Shown here one piece after another: positions 42,628 through 55,253 of a stretch of 64,000 nt of DNA (position 1 is the stretch's first letter; each line of letters opens with the position of its first letter). Position numbers and translations under genes: made by a program. Source of the DNA: Verrucomicrobiaceae bacterium (GTDB lineage Bacteria > Verrucomicrobiota > Verrucomicrobiia > Verrucomicrobiales > Verrucomicrobiaceae); contig JADJPW010000014.1 of the NCBI GenBank assembly GCA_016713035.1, forward strand, positions 181,509-245,508, written 5' to 3'. Under the pieces are notes generated by a model. The model was not told the origin of the DNA, did not search any database, and worked only from the letters and a program-made list of their open reading frames with translations.

Positions 42628-45600
42628 TCACGGCGGCAGGGTCACCTGCACGCGGCCAAAGCACTTCGGGGTGGTGGCTGCGTTGTAGGGTTCCTCGTAG
42701 ATCACGCGCTCCCAGGTGTCGTCGATGGGAATGATGGTGGGGGTGTCCGTCAACGGCACCCAGGAGTTCGGGAGGGTGATGTCCGGGCTCTTCTGCGGGG
42801 TGTAGATCAGGCCGCTGTTTCTCCGCCGCAGGAACTCGTAGCGGAAGATGCTGCTGGGGCCGTTCGGCTGCGTCGTGATGCCCGGCAGGCCGCCGCTGCC
42901 TCCAGAAGCCATGGTCCGGGAGTCCGGGCCGCTGAGGTTCATGTTGAAGGCATATTTCAGGAGGTTGGCCACACCATCGTCGTGAGGCGTGGCATCCAGC
43001 GCTGCCGCTGGGCCGTTGAGACCTGCCGCTGCAATGACATTCGCAGCTAGTTGCAGGGGATTGGTGGCTGGAGGCGTGATCGTGACGGTGAAGATGGATG
43101 TGCCTTGGTTGCCTGCGGCATCTCTGGCCGTGACAGTCACCACCGTGGCTCCCACGGGTAAAAGCGATCCGCTGGGTGGATCGTAAGTGATGGCGGTGAC
43201 TCCGACCGTGTCTGCGGCAGTTCCTTCATCATAGTTGACGACAGCCCCAGCAGAACTGGCCGCAGCCACTGATCTATCCGCCGGTGCCGTCACGACTGGG
43301 GGCGTGGTATCCCTCACGGTGACCACAAATCTCCCTGTCACGGCTTGTCCCACGGCGTCCTGTGCGGTCGCCTCGACGGTCGTTGGACCCACGGGGAAGA
43401 CGCTGCCGCTGGAGTGTGACACTATTGGCACCAGGGGCTGCCATCCGGCATTCTGAGCAGTCACCGCAAAAGTCACCGCCGAGCCAGCCGCAGACAGGGC
43501 CTCCACCGTGATGTCGGCGGGGACCTCCAGGCTCGGTCCCGCCTGAAAGCCAGAAAGGGTGATGGCTGTCGAGGTAATCGTCACGGCGAAGCTGCCCGTG
43601 ACAAATTGCTGAATGCCTCCGCCAAGAGCTTGTGAGGTGGCTCGCACGCGGCCATTGACCAGATTGCCAAAGGTGCCGGAGATACTGCTCGCGGTTGCAA
43701 CGGTGATCTGGTCGGCAGGAAGTGGCGGAGCACTCAGTGTGTAGCGGACCGCTAGGCGACCGTTGAGAGCCAGATTTCCACCTCCACTTGCAAGGGGCAC
43801 GACTTGCAGTGCAGAGCCATCGGTGATGTCCACTTGCAACGCACCCGCTGCCTGAAGGGTCACATTTCCGTGAACGATGAGGTGCTCAGGCTTGAGCACG
43901 CCACCGACGAACAGATTGTTGGAGTAGATGTCTCCGAAACCACCTAACTCCCCGTCAAAATTCACAGCACCGGGAAGCACCGTGATCGGTACGGGAAGCA
44001 GGCTATCCGCAGTCGTGTAACCGCTGATGATGCCCCCCTCCAGGGACATTTTGCCATCCATGACGATGCTTTCCGCCCTCACATGTCCGGTGCCCACCAT
44101 CACCTCTCCCCATTTCTCCGCCACATCGTCTGCGTGGATGGACAGCTCCCCCACCACATCCAAAAGGGGGGCAAACTGAGACTTGGTCACCCATAGGGCA
44201 TCGATCACGGGGCCGATTTCCACCGTAGTGCCGGGTTCTACCGGATCCGCCGTAAAGGTGATGTATGTAGTGGTGTTCGTTGCTTCGAATTCCACTTCCA
44301 CGTCGATGTAAGCGGCGTTTCCAGGGGCGGCGAACGGAAATTCCAAAGGTGCCTGAAGGGGGAGAGTCGGGCTTGAGACGATGACCTTCCCGCCTCTCGG
44401 TAACTGGCCGCCCGAGGCCTTGAATTTCAGCGTATAGGTCTGCCCCATCCGAGTGCCAGCACTGACCGTCGCCTCACTGACCGCCAGATTTCTCGACTTC
44501 AGGCCATGCGCTGGTGGAAAGGCTGGCAGCGTTAGGATCTCGGCTCCAAGGCCATCTTCAAAACTCATCGGCAAACTCGGCGAATCGACACCGTGAAGCA
44601 GATTTGAGACGCCGCCCACCATGATCACGGTTCCGTCGATAACTCGCAGATCACCAGAACGGAAGTAACTGGAATCTCCCTCCAAGGCTAGCTCTGCGTC
44701 CAGTCCCATGGCTCCCATGTCACGCTCGATTTCCATCGGCGCTTCCACGGGCGAACCATCCCTCAGAACATCCAGCGATGCGCCATTGATCAACCTCAGC
44801 ACACCGCCCAGATACCTCAATTTGTCCAGGCCATCTTCACCTCCGAATACCAGGGCACCTTCGCCATCCAGCTCAATAGCCTCATCACCCTGAATATGCA
44901 CCAATGAAGTAAGATACACGGAAGCGCTAAGGCCCGGCCGCGCGGAGACAATCACCAGACCTTCTTCATGATCAATCAGCCCAGTGTCATTGAAGAGGTC
45001 AGCGATACCGCCGACTGCGGCATTGTGTATTGTCGCATTCACGATCAATTCACCCTGGTTGATGAGACGTACTGTGTCAATGATATGGGGTGGGGCCTTT
45101 GGTCGCCAGCCTCGGTCCCGTATCTCGAAAACGCCCCGGTTGCTCACGATGCGCTCTGTGAGTGTGAATGCATAAGCGGGTGTAATGAAACTGAAGAGAT
45201 TGTCATAATTGATGATCTTGCTACCAGGCAACTCAAGAGTGAGATCACCCTCCTCTCCAATCTCGAGTGCCTCGACACCCCAATAGTCAAGGCCTATACC
45301 CCAGCCGCTAGGCCCGGAGCCAAGGCCTAGCAAGCCCGGCGCGAAAATCGATGGGTTCTCACCCGAGATGACCAAGTCTCTGTTGATAGACGCGCTTCCA
45401 CCCGCTCTAGGCACCGCATATCCTCCGTGTACCGTCAGCCAGCCCTGTATCACGAGGTTCACCGTTGGGTCCATGTTCAGCCCCATCACATCTATGCTCG
45501 CATTGGCAGGGATGATCACTCCATCGCCACTGACATCATTGGTCAGATAGACATCAAACAGATGTTGCGAGAGATTGTCCACCTCGTAGTTGGATGGGTA

Positions 45601-45777
45601 AGGTTGTCCGTACTGCATCGAGGGATCCCACTCAGGCGACCAGTTCGAGAGATTATTCCAAAGCGGCGGAACATTGTCATCCCGGTGCCAATTGAACTGA
45701 ATTCGAGCCTGGAGAGCAGCGGTTAGCAGAAACCAAGCGCAGGGCGTATAAAGAAATAACAAGGGAGATGATTTCAT
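42628..45777 (-). CDS. Large secreted autotransporter-like protein with HYR domains
   Basis: 1049 residues with signal peptide (MKSSPLLFLYTPCAWFLLTA). The first ~700 residues are strand-rich passenger-like sequence typical of autotransporter-associated repeats (GDLTLELPGSKIINYDNLF, GVLRLINGASLDVLRDGS, AGALQVDITDGSALQVVPLA). Next are one degenerate and one clear HYR domain (VTAPADRSVAAASSAGAVVN, YDPPSGSLLPVGATVVTVTA). A C-terminal domain (DDGVANLLKYAFNMNLSGPD) is common to Verrucomicrobiota secreted proteins. No C-terminal beta-barrel is apparent, so secretion is by another route. Surface role, partner unknown. Confidence 0.8.
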   Translation of the reverse strand: MKSSPLLFLYTPCAWFLLTAALQARIQFNWHRDDNVPPLWNNLSNWSPEWDPSMQYGQPYPSNYEVDNLSQHLFDVYLTNDVSGDGVIIPANASIDVMGLNMDPTVNLVIQGWLTVHGGYAVPRAGGSASINRDLVISGENPSIFAPGLLGLGSGPSGWGIGLDYWGVEALEIGEEGDLTLELPGSKIINYDNLFSFITPAYAFTLTERIVSNRGVFEIRDRGWRPKAPPHIIDTVRLINQGELIVNATIHNAAVGGIADLFNDTGLIDHEEGLVIVSARPGLSASVYLTSLVHIQGDEAIELDGEGALVFGGEDGLDKLRYLGGVLRLINGASLDVLRDGSPVEAPMEIERDMGAMGLDAELALEGDSSYFRSGDLRVIDGTVIMVGGVSNLLHGVDSPSLPMSFEDGLGAEILTLPAFPPAHGLKSRNLAVSEATVSAGTRMGQTYTLKFKASGGQLPRGGKVIVSSPTLPLQAPLEFPFAAPGNAAYIDVEVEFEATNTTTYITFTADPVEPGTTVEIGPVIDALWVTKSQFAPLLDVVGELSIHADDVAEKWGEVMVGTGHVRAESIVMDGKMSLEGGIISGYTTADSLLPVPITVLPGAVNFDGELGGFGDIYSNNLFVGGVLKPEHLIVHGNVTLQAAGALQVDITDGSALQVVPLASGGGNLALNGRLAVRYTLSAPPLPADQITVATASSISGTFGNLVNGRVRATSQALGGGIQQFVTGSFAVTITSTAITLSGFQAGPSLEVPADITVEALSAAGSAVTFAVTAQNAGWQPLVPIVSHSSGSVFPVGPTTVEATAQDAVGQAVTGRFVVTVRDTTPPVVTAPADRSVAAASSAGAVVNYDEGTAADTVGVTAITYDPPSGSLLPVGATVVTVTARDAAGNQGTSIFTVTITPPATNPLQLAANVIAAAGLNGPAAALDATPHDDGVANLLKYAFNMNLSGPDSRTMASGGSGGLPGITTQPNGPSSIFRYEFLRRRNSGLIYTPQKSPDITLPNSWVPLTDTPTIIPIDDTWERVIYEEPYNAATTPKCFGRVQVTLPP

Positions 45778-45859
45778 GGGCGCGTGTGGGATCCGGAGGT
45801 GGGCGGGCTACCGTATTCTACCCCGGCTGGTTAGGGGCATTTCCAGAAATCGTGCCGGA

Positions 45860-46588
45860 TTAGCGGCGAAACAGCTCCAACAGGTGCTGGATCTCGACGC
45901 GGGCGTCGTCTCCCTCGTCGAGCGTGCGTTTGACCTCCTTGAGCAGGGCATCCCGAAAGTCCCGGCGTAGGCGGCTGAGGGCCACGCGCAGGGCATTCTC
46001 AGTCATGGAAAGCCGTGCGGCGATTTGGGCAAAGGCTTCGGTCTCAGGCTGTTCGCTGCTGAGTAGAGGTGATAGGGCGAGGTATAGCTCACCTTTGCCG
46101 ACTTGCTCAAAATGCTGCCGCAGGCGGTGACGCACCTGCTCGATGAGTTCGACAGCCCAGCGGCGGTCATAGGCGTGCTCCGGTGTCTCCTGCGTGGCGT
46201 GCTGCTCACGCTGCCAGCGGGCCTCATCAGCATCCCACAGATCGGCCTCGGCCCGGACGCGCTGGTGGCGGCGCTGCTCACCGCGCTGAAAGTTGACTTT
46301 GAAGCGGGAGAGCGCCGTGAGCAGAAAGGTGCGCAGTTTTCCGCGTGCTGGGTCGGCCTTCCCGAAGGAGTGGGTGCGCATCATCTTCTGGAAAAAGCCC
46401 TGGAGCACGTCCTCTGCATCCTCGTGGCCCAGGCCGCTGCTGCGCAGGTAGCCGTAAAGCGGGTAGCGATAGGCGGTGAATATGTCATGCACGGCCTGCT
46501 GCACTTCTTTGGCATCTGCACTCTTGAGTCGGATGACCAGGGACCACTGCGTGGTGGGGAATGTGCGCTGGGCGGCAGGGGGAGACAT
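45860..46588 (-). CDS. ECF-type RNA polymerase sigma factor
   Basis: 242 residues starting MSPPAAQRTFPTTQWSLVIR, the TxWSLV motif of an ECF group common in Planctomycetota/Verrucomicrobiota. Sigma region 2 has YPLYGYLRSSGLGHEDAEDV then LQGFFQKMM. Region 4 has EAFAQIAARLSMTENALRVA then LSRLRRDFRDALLKEV. It is divergent from the large kinase gene (169 bases between starts). Such sigma factors often lack anti-sigma factors and are thought to be controlled by the adjacent Ser/Thr kinase. Confidence 0.9.
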   Translation of the reverse strand: MSPPAAQRTFPTTQWSLVIRLKSADAKEVQQAVHDIFTAYRYPLYGYLRSSGLGHEDAEDVLQGFFQKMMRTHSFGKADPARGKLRTFLLTALSRFKVNFQRGEQRRHQRVRAEADLWDADEARWQREQHATQETPEHAYDRRWAVELIEQVRHRLRQHFEQVGKGELYLALSPLLSSEQPETEAFAQIAARLSMTENALRVALSRLRRDFRDALLKEVKRTLDEGDDARVEIQHLLELFRR

Positions 46589-46756
46589 GCAGACAGAGGT
46601 GTATGAAGTTCCCAGAGAATGCGCAACGATTGAAATACTTTTCTGTGAGCGGGGTAGATGAATGTACCTGTTACTGGGTGACGAATACGCCTAGCCGTGA
46701 ATCAGGGCCCCTGCCGTTCTCCGAGGATGTCTAGCCAGCCCATTTCCTATATCCCC

Positions 46757-49700
46757 ATGACTGATCCCCAGCCTCCCGAAGAAGACATCGCCCCGCTGCT
46801 GCGTATGGGGCTGGAAGACGAGACGATCCGCACAGCGGCACCCATGGCGGATGATGACGCCACGGTGATGACCAGCGCCCCGAGGCCGAGTTTCGTGAAA
46901 CGTGGTGAGGGTGAAGCGGCGGGGGATATGATCGGCCCCTACCGTCTTATCGAGGTGCTGGGGGAGGGCGGCTTCGGTATCGTCTGGCGGGCGGAGCAGC
47001 GGGAGCCTATCCTGCGGGAGGTGGCGCTGAAGGTGATCAAGGCGGGCATGGACAGCCGAGAGATCATCACGCGCTTTTAGGCGGAGCGGCAGGCGTTGGC
47101 GCTGATGGATCATCCCCACATCGCGGCGGTGCTGGATGCGGGGAAGACGGACTCAAGTCGGCTTTACTTTGCAATGGAGATGGTCCGTGGGATGCCGCTC
47201 ACGGAGCACAGTGATGCGCATCGACTGACGCTGAGGCAGCGGCTGGAGCTTTTCATCCCTGTGTGTCAGGCCGTACAGCATGCGCATCAAAAAGGCGTGC
47301 TGCACCGGGATCTGAAGCCGTCCAACATCCTAGTGACCATGGTGGATGGGAAACCCTCGCCCAAGGTGATCGACTTCGGCATCGCCAAGGCTCTGCAGAC
47401 CGGAGCGGAGGCGGCTGAGGGGCTGAGCTTGCTCCAGACTCAGGGCCTTTCCCTCATCGGCACCCCCCTTTACATGAGCCCTGAGCAGGCGGGACTCTCG
47501 GGCCTGGATGTGGACAGCCGCAGTGACATTTACTCACTCGGCGTGGTGCTTTATGAGCTGCTCATCGGCACCACTCCCCTATCCAAAGAGACGCTCCACA
47601 AAGCCGCCATCGACGAGGTGCTGCGGCTGATCCGCGAGCAGGACCCACCGAGCCTGGAGCATTGCCTGATGACTCTGGGCAAGCAGACACAGACCGTGGC
47701 GGCCCAGCGACAGACGGAAATGCGAAAGCTGGCCTCCCAGGTGCGCGGGGACATCCAGTGGATCGTCCTCAGGGCACTGGAAAAAGACCGCGAGCGCCGC
47801 TATGCCAGCGCCAGTGCATTGGCGGAGGACATCCAGCATCATTTGCGGGACGAGCCTGTGAGCGCCGGTCCGCCCGGTGCCGCCTATCGCCTGGGCAAAA
47901 TGGCCCGCAAGCACAAGGGGCCGCTGGCTGCTGCCGCCTTGGTCATGCTGAGCATGCTTGCAGGCATCGGCTTCACCGTCTGGCAGGCCGTGAGGGCCAC
48001 CAAAGCAGAGCACCTCGCTGAATCTCGCCTGGGAGATGCGGAGAAAGCCCGCGACTCGGCGGAGGCGCTGGTGACAGAAGGCATCCACGGCATGAGGGGA
48101 AAGCTGCTGGCCCTGGGAAAGGTGGAGGCGTTGTCGGATATGGTGAAGGCCGCAGAGTCCTACTTTAAAGCCCTGCCACCCGAGCTGCTGGGGCAGGAGA
48201 AGTCCCAACGACATCTCGCCTCCCTCGCTTTGAACCGCGCCACCATCGCCCTAGCTCTTGGAAGGTCCGAAGAGCAAAAGAAGCACGCCGAAGAGTGCCT
48301 GAATATCATGGATAGTCTGCTGGCCAAGAATCCCGAGCGAGATGACCTCGCGGACGAGGCCAGCTTCGCCATGCTGAGCCTCTGGTACCTGCACATGGAC
48401 GCCAGTGACTTCGACGCCCTCCTGCCCATGAGTGATCGGCTCACTCATCGCTGCCAAACATGGCTCAAGACCCACCCAGACACCCTCTGGGCCATGTATT
48501 ACCAAGTGCTGGCGCAGAACATGGTGGCTCTCTCTCTGGTGCGGGACAAAGGCGAAGCCCTACAGGCGCAGATGCGCTTCATGGCGGCGGTGGAAATCAC
48601 CAAGCGAATGCGTGCTGTGCATGGTGAGAAAAGCCAAGTGTGCGAAGCAGAGGGTCTCATGCACGCAGGTCAGGCCAAGGTGGCGGAAAGGTTAAAACAG
48701 CAAGACATGTCCATCCAGGAGTTCGAAGCCTCCGCCGCCTCCTTTACCAAAGCCATGGAGCTGGGCGGGGACTCCGCCCTGCTGCGGGAGGCACGCTGGA
48801 GTGCCGTCTATCGTGCAGGAAGCGGTCTCCGAAGCCGAGGCAAACAGACTCAAAACGCCGCAGAAGATAAACGCGGGGAAGACCTGCTGCTTCAGGCCTT
48901 GGAGGGCCGAAGGAAGCTGGTGGAGCTGGAGCCTGGGCGCGGCGAGTGGTGGCGTGACCTCGCCAACAGTCATTCCTCCATGGCATCGCTGCACTACGAC
49001 CGCAAAAACCTGGAGGCAGAGCTGGCGAGCCGCTTGGAGGAACTGCGCTGCCGTGAGGAGGCCCTTGTTCGCAGCCCGCAGCGGCCTTTGCTCCTCTCAA
49101 ACCGAGCGAAGACTCGTGATGACTTAGTCGGAGTGCTCCTGCGCCAGTCCGAGCCGCCCGTGGACAAAGCGGTGGAGCACCTGCTCACCAGCCTGCGTGA
49201 CCTGCGGGCCTCCATCGAGATGAACGCCATGACTCTCGTGCTCAGTAATGATAAAAGTGAGTTCGCTGTGAAGAAGCTGCTGCGACTAGCAGTGACCCTA
49301 CCCGCCAAAGGTCAAAGCTGGCTGGAGCAGGCCGCCGCGATCCTCGAACCCCTCGCAGGTAAAGTGGAAAAGTTTGATGCTCCAACCAGTCTAGCCCTCA
49401 TCGCCAAAGCGCAGACCCAGGTGCTGGCCGCTCTAGGTAAGGAAAAAGAGGCCGCCGCCGCCGCACAGAAACTGCAGGCCATGACCGCCGCTACGGTCAG
49501 TGCCCAAGGGCGCATGGAAATCGCCGAGAAGCTACGCACCACCGCTGGAGAGAATCACAACAAAGCCGTAGCTCTCAGTGATCCCACTCAAAGACAGGCA
49601 GCCCACCTGAAGGTCGAGGCAGAAATCCGCGAGGTGCTGAAACTCGCTGCCGTAGTCTTAGCTGAAGATCCCAAGAGCCTCCCTGCACGCAAACTCAACG

Positions 49701-51457
49701 GGCAGTGCCTGCATGCCCTAGCCTACAATCTCCAGCATCAAGGAAAAGTACGGCAACGTGATTCGGTGCAGGCTTTTCTGGCCGCCATCTCGCACTTTGA
49801 TCCCGAACAGCACGCCACCGAACTCAGTGAGAGCCACTATGCATGCGCAGGTAGCCACCTCGACCTGTATGAGTATGATGCGGCCAGTAAGCACGCCCGC
49901 AGCTCGGCGGATATCTTAGAGGCACTCTCCGGCTCCACCACGCCAGCCAGCGAGGACCTTTTCCGCCGCACTGGCCTGGCCTGGGCACGGCATGCTAAGG
50001 CCGAAGACCTCGCAGGCAGACCTGCCACTGCGCTCACCGCCAATGACAAGGCAATTAAAGCACACAAGCGAGCCTTTGAACTACTGCCGAGCAATCACAA
50101 CCGCCTCTGGGACATCGCTAGCGCACAGGTTGAGAATACTAGCATCCTTCTCGCCACCAAGAAGCTGCCTGAAGCCCAAGAGCTGACCCAAGCGGCACTG
50201 CGGGAGCTACCCACACTCATAGAGAAGGAAAGCAAGACCACCCAGATTCTAGATTTCGCCGACAACAAGCTGGCCAAGCTTGCGGGCAACTTCATCACCG
50301 CCAGCCTTTATGGCACTGCGGCGGACATTCAGCGGGCAGTCATCCTGCTGCGCCGCCGCGCCGAGAAGCTCACGGGGCATTTGCCAGATGACTTCGAGAA
50401 AAGCGCCTACCGCAGCCGCTTCTCTGTGGTGAAGCTTCTGCACCTGCAAAAGAAGCCCCAAGAAGCCGAAGCCGAACTCCAAACCGCTCTCACTGAGGCC
50501 GAGAAGGGTGGCAGCAAGCTTTACCAAGCTGAGGCGCAGAAGTTCGCCTCCAGCGTGCTGCGAGAGGTCGGTGTGCGTGACCGGGTAGAAGCCTACGCCC
50601 GCACCGCTCACCAGCTCGCCCAAGAGAATGACCTCGGCTGGCGGGGCACCTTCTGCACCCTGGAGCTGGTCCGCGCCCTGGAATACCTCGGCAAGCAAGA
50701 AGAAGCTCTGCCACTCGTGCAGATAGCCTGGGACAAGGTCGAAGCCAAAACCTGGCCAGGCCAGCACGAGCGACTGCGTGTGGAAGTCACCAGACGTGCC
50801 TGTGAGCTGCATCATTCCCTCCACATCCGCCAGCCAAATGCGGCCCGCCTGCCCGCCGCCCAGCAGTGGCTCCAGCGCCTCCATGACGAGGCCCTTCGCA
50901 GCCAGCCCAAAAATGAGGGAGCCTGGAGCAGCGTCGTGGCTGATGCCAGCGGATGGATGACTCAGCTAGTCCTTGATGGTGATGCAGCCACCTTCCGCAC
51001 CCTGCGCACAGCTTTACTCAAGAACACCGCCCCTTTCGGAAGCGCCGGACTCCAGCACCGCACGGCCAGCATTTGCCTAGCCCTACCTGCCGATGGTGCC
51101 GAGCTAGCCGACATCGTGCAACGAGCCGCCGCCGCCTACAAAAACGCGCCCCAGGCTGAGAAGCATCGCTACGCCTATACCCAGTCACTTTCCCTCATCC
51201 GCTCCGGAAAGTCGGCGGAGGCTTTGAAGATCATCACGCCTTGGCTTGGCAGAGGCAATACCACCGACTGGCTGATGCGGCATGCTCTTTCCTCCCTCGC
51301 CCACCGCGCCCTCGGGGATACTGCCGCAGCAGATGCTGAATTAAAAACCATCTCCACCGCCAGTGATCTCCACCAACGCACCCTCACCAGCCCCACCGCA
51401 GGGGACTCCATACTGGCCCGCACCCTGATCCGCGAGGCCTCTCAAGTTCAGAAATGA
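46757..51457 (+). CDS. Very large membrane Ser/Thr protein kinase, interrupted by an in-frame TAG
   Basis: The frame encodes an Hanks-type kinase: glycine loop LGEGGFGIVWRAEQ, Lys in VALKVIKAG, HRDLKPSNILV, DFGIAKAL, and GTPLYMSPEQAGLSGLDVDS. A transmembrane helix (PLAAAALVMLSMLAGIGFTVW) and about 1100 residues of helical, TPR-like repeats follow. At 47078-47080 a TAG replaces the conserved Glu in RF(E)AERQALALMDHP between N-lobe strands and helix C. Both sides are in the same frame, so only this codon breaks a ~1566-residue protein. Options are a sequencing error (GAG to TAG), a recent nonsense mutation, or readthrough. The start ATG 46757 precedes the acidic N-terminal tail. Divergent ECF sigma gene upstream. 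Confidence 0.85.
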
Positions 51458-51462
51458 ATGAT

Positions 51463-51680
51463 GAATCCCCATCCTTGCAGTGCGAAGCATTGAGTATCCC
51501 GAAGGACGCTATGAGCAGGAGTCTGCGCATCATGAAAGCCCAGACCTGCTCTATGACCGCCAGTGGGCGCAAGAACTGATGCAGGTGGTGATGCAGCGTG
51601 TGCGCTCCCGCTACGAGTCCAAGGGGAAGGCGGCGTTATTTGAAGCCCTGTGCCACGTGCTGTTGAGCGGCGACATTAAA
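51463..51680 (+). pseudogene. Fragment of a second ECF sigma factor
   Basis: The plus strand encodes RSIEYPEGRYEQESAHHESP, DLLYDRQWAQELMQVVMQRV, and RSRYESKGKAALFEALCHVL followed by LSGD. This aligns with the middle of the complete sigma factor at 45860-46588 (PEHAYDRRWAVELIEQVRHR). It lacks region 2 upstream (stop codons TGATGA precede it) and region 4 downstream, where the acnA terminator begins. A truncated duplicate left by recombination next to the kinase gene. Confidence 0.75.
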
Positions 51681-51698
51681 CTGCCTCACCAAAACCAA

Positions 51699-51733
51699 AA
51701 CTGCCGCGGCCTTCAAACGGGACAGCGGCAGTT
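51699..51733 (-). terminator. Terminator of acnA
   Basis: On the minus strand AACTGCCGC pairs with GCGGCAGTT and is followed by TTGGTTTTGG. It lies 30 bases beyond the acnA stop. Confidence 0.75.
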
Positions 51734-51763
51734 GGGAATCACGAGATCAGAGCTTCACTCACT

Positions 51764-54448
<2,685 letters not shown>

Positions 54449-54561
54449 TGAGGGGAAGTCGAGGGAGGTAGAGAATTAGCCATAAGAGCAGGTTTGACAC
54501 CCATTTTTTAATGTTCTGAGCGCTGTTTCGGACAAAAACCGGGATTGCCATACTATATGAC

Positions 54562-54915
54562 ATGGTGATAGAGTTTCCTGTGCGCCTGTTCTTTGCCGAG
54601 TTGCCCGGTTTCACCAAGGAGTGCCTTCAAAAGGCTTCCGACGAGGAATTGCGCACGTTTCAAAATGAACTCGCCGAGTCTCCTGACTCGGGAGACCTCA
54701 TTCAAGGAACGGGAGGCTTGCGCAAAGCCCGCTTTCGCCTCGACGGGCGCGGCAAGAGTGGATCAGCCCGTGTAATCTACCTTTGGCTGCCGCATGTGCC
54801 ATGCATCATCCTCTTCCATTTCTACACCAAGCAAACGAAAGCCAGCCTCAGTGCCGCTGACAAAAAAGCCCTCCGAGAAGCCGTCCATATCATCAAATCC
54901 TGTTACCATCCATGA
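54562..54915 (+). CDS. HigB/RelE-type toxin
   Basis: 117 residues. Motifs of the HigB-like RelE family: ESPDSGDLIQGTGGLRKARF and GSARVIYLWLPHVPCIILFH, with the YTKQTKASLSAADKKAL tail. The (P)DxGxxI(x)GTGGLRKxR segment is diagnostic. Likely ribosome-associated mRNA endonuclease. It overlaps the downstream antitoxin gene by four bases (ATGA), toxin first, which is the usual HigBA order. It is not like the RelE toxin at 3060, so the window has two unrelated modules. Confidence 0.85.
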   Translation: MVIEFPVRLFFAELPGFTKECLQKASDEELRTFQNELAESPDSGDLIQGTGGLRKARFRLDGRGKSGSARVIYLWLPHVPCIILFHFYTKQTKASLSAADKKALREAVHIIKSCYHP

Positions 54916-55247
54916 AAGCCAAAGTGAACGAGATCGAATTCAATGCGAAAGCCCTCGTCGAGCGAGTACAGGCATTCGCCGCCCATGCAAAAAGCAAAAC
55001 ACCGATGCCCAACATACGCATCACTCAGATGGCCGAGCCGCCGAAGCTGAAACCGCTACCTCCGGCGGACATCAAACGCATCCGCACTCGCCTCGGTGTG
55101 AGCCAAGCCACCTTTGCAGCGCTTCTGAACGTGCCGCGGAATACCGCGATCAGTTGGGAAAACGGAGTGCGCAAGCCAAGCGGAGCCGCTTTGAAGCTAT
55201 TGAGCCTGGTGAGTCAAAAGCCGGAGATCTTGGCTGTAGCCAGTTAG
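54912..55247 (+). CDS. HigA-type antitoxin with Cro/XRE helix-turn-helix
   Basis: 111 residues with a C-terminal HTH (IKRIRTRLGVSQATFAALLN, NVPRNTAISWENGVRKPSGA) that would bind and repress the operon promoter upstream of 54562. The N-terminal 50 residues, rich in Lys/Ala, may neutralise the toxin. The Ser-Gln-x-x-Phe-Ala and Trp-Glu-x-Gly residues of XRE proteins are intact. No obvious palindromic operator was noticed in the 110 bases between acnA and the toxin gene. Confidence 0.85.
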   Translation: MKAKVNEIEFNAKALVERVQAFAAHAKSKTPMPNIRITQMAEPPKLKPLPPADIKRIRTRLGVSQATFAALLNVPRNTAISWENGVRKPSGAALKLLSLVSQKPEILAVAS

Positions 55248-55253
55248 AACCGG

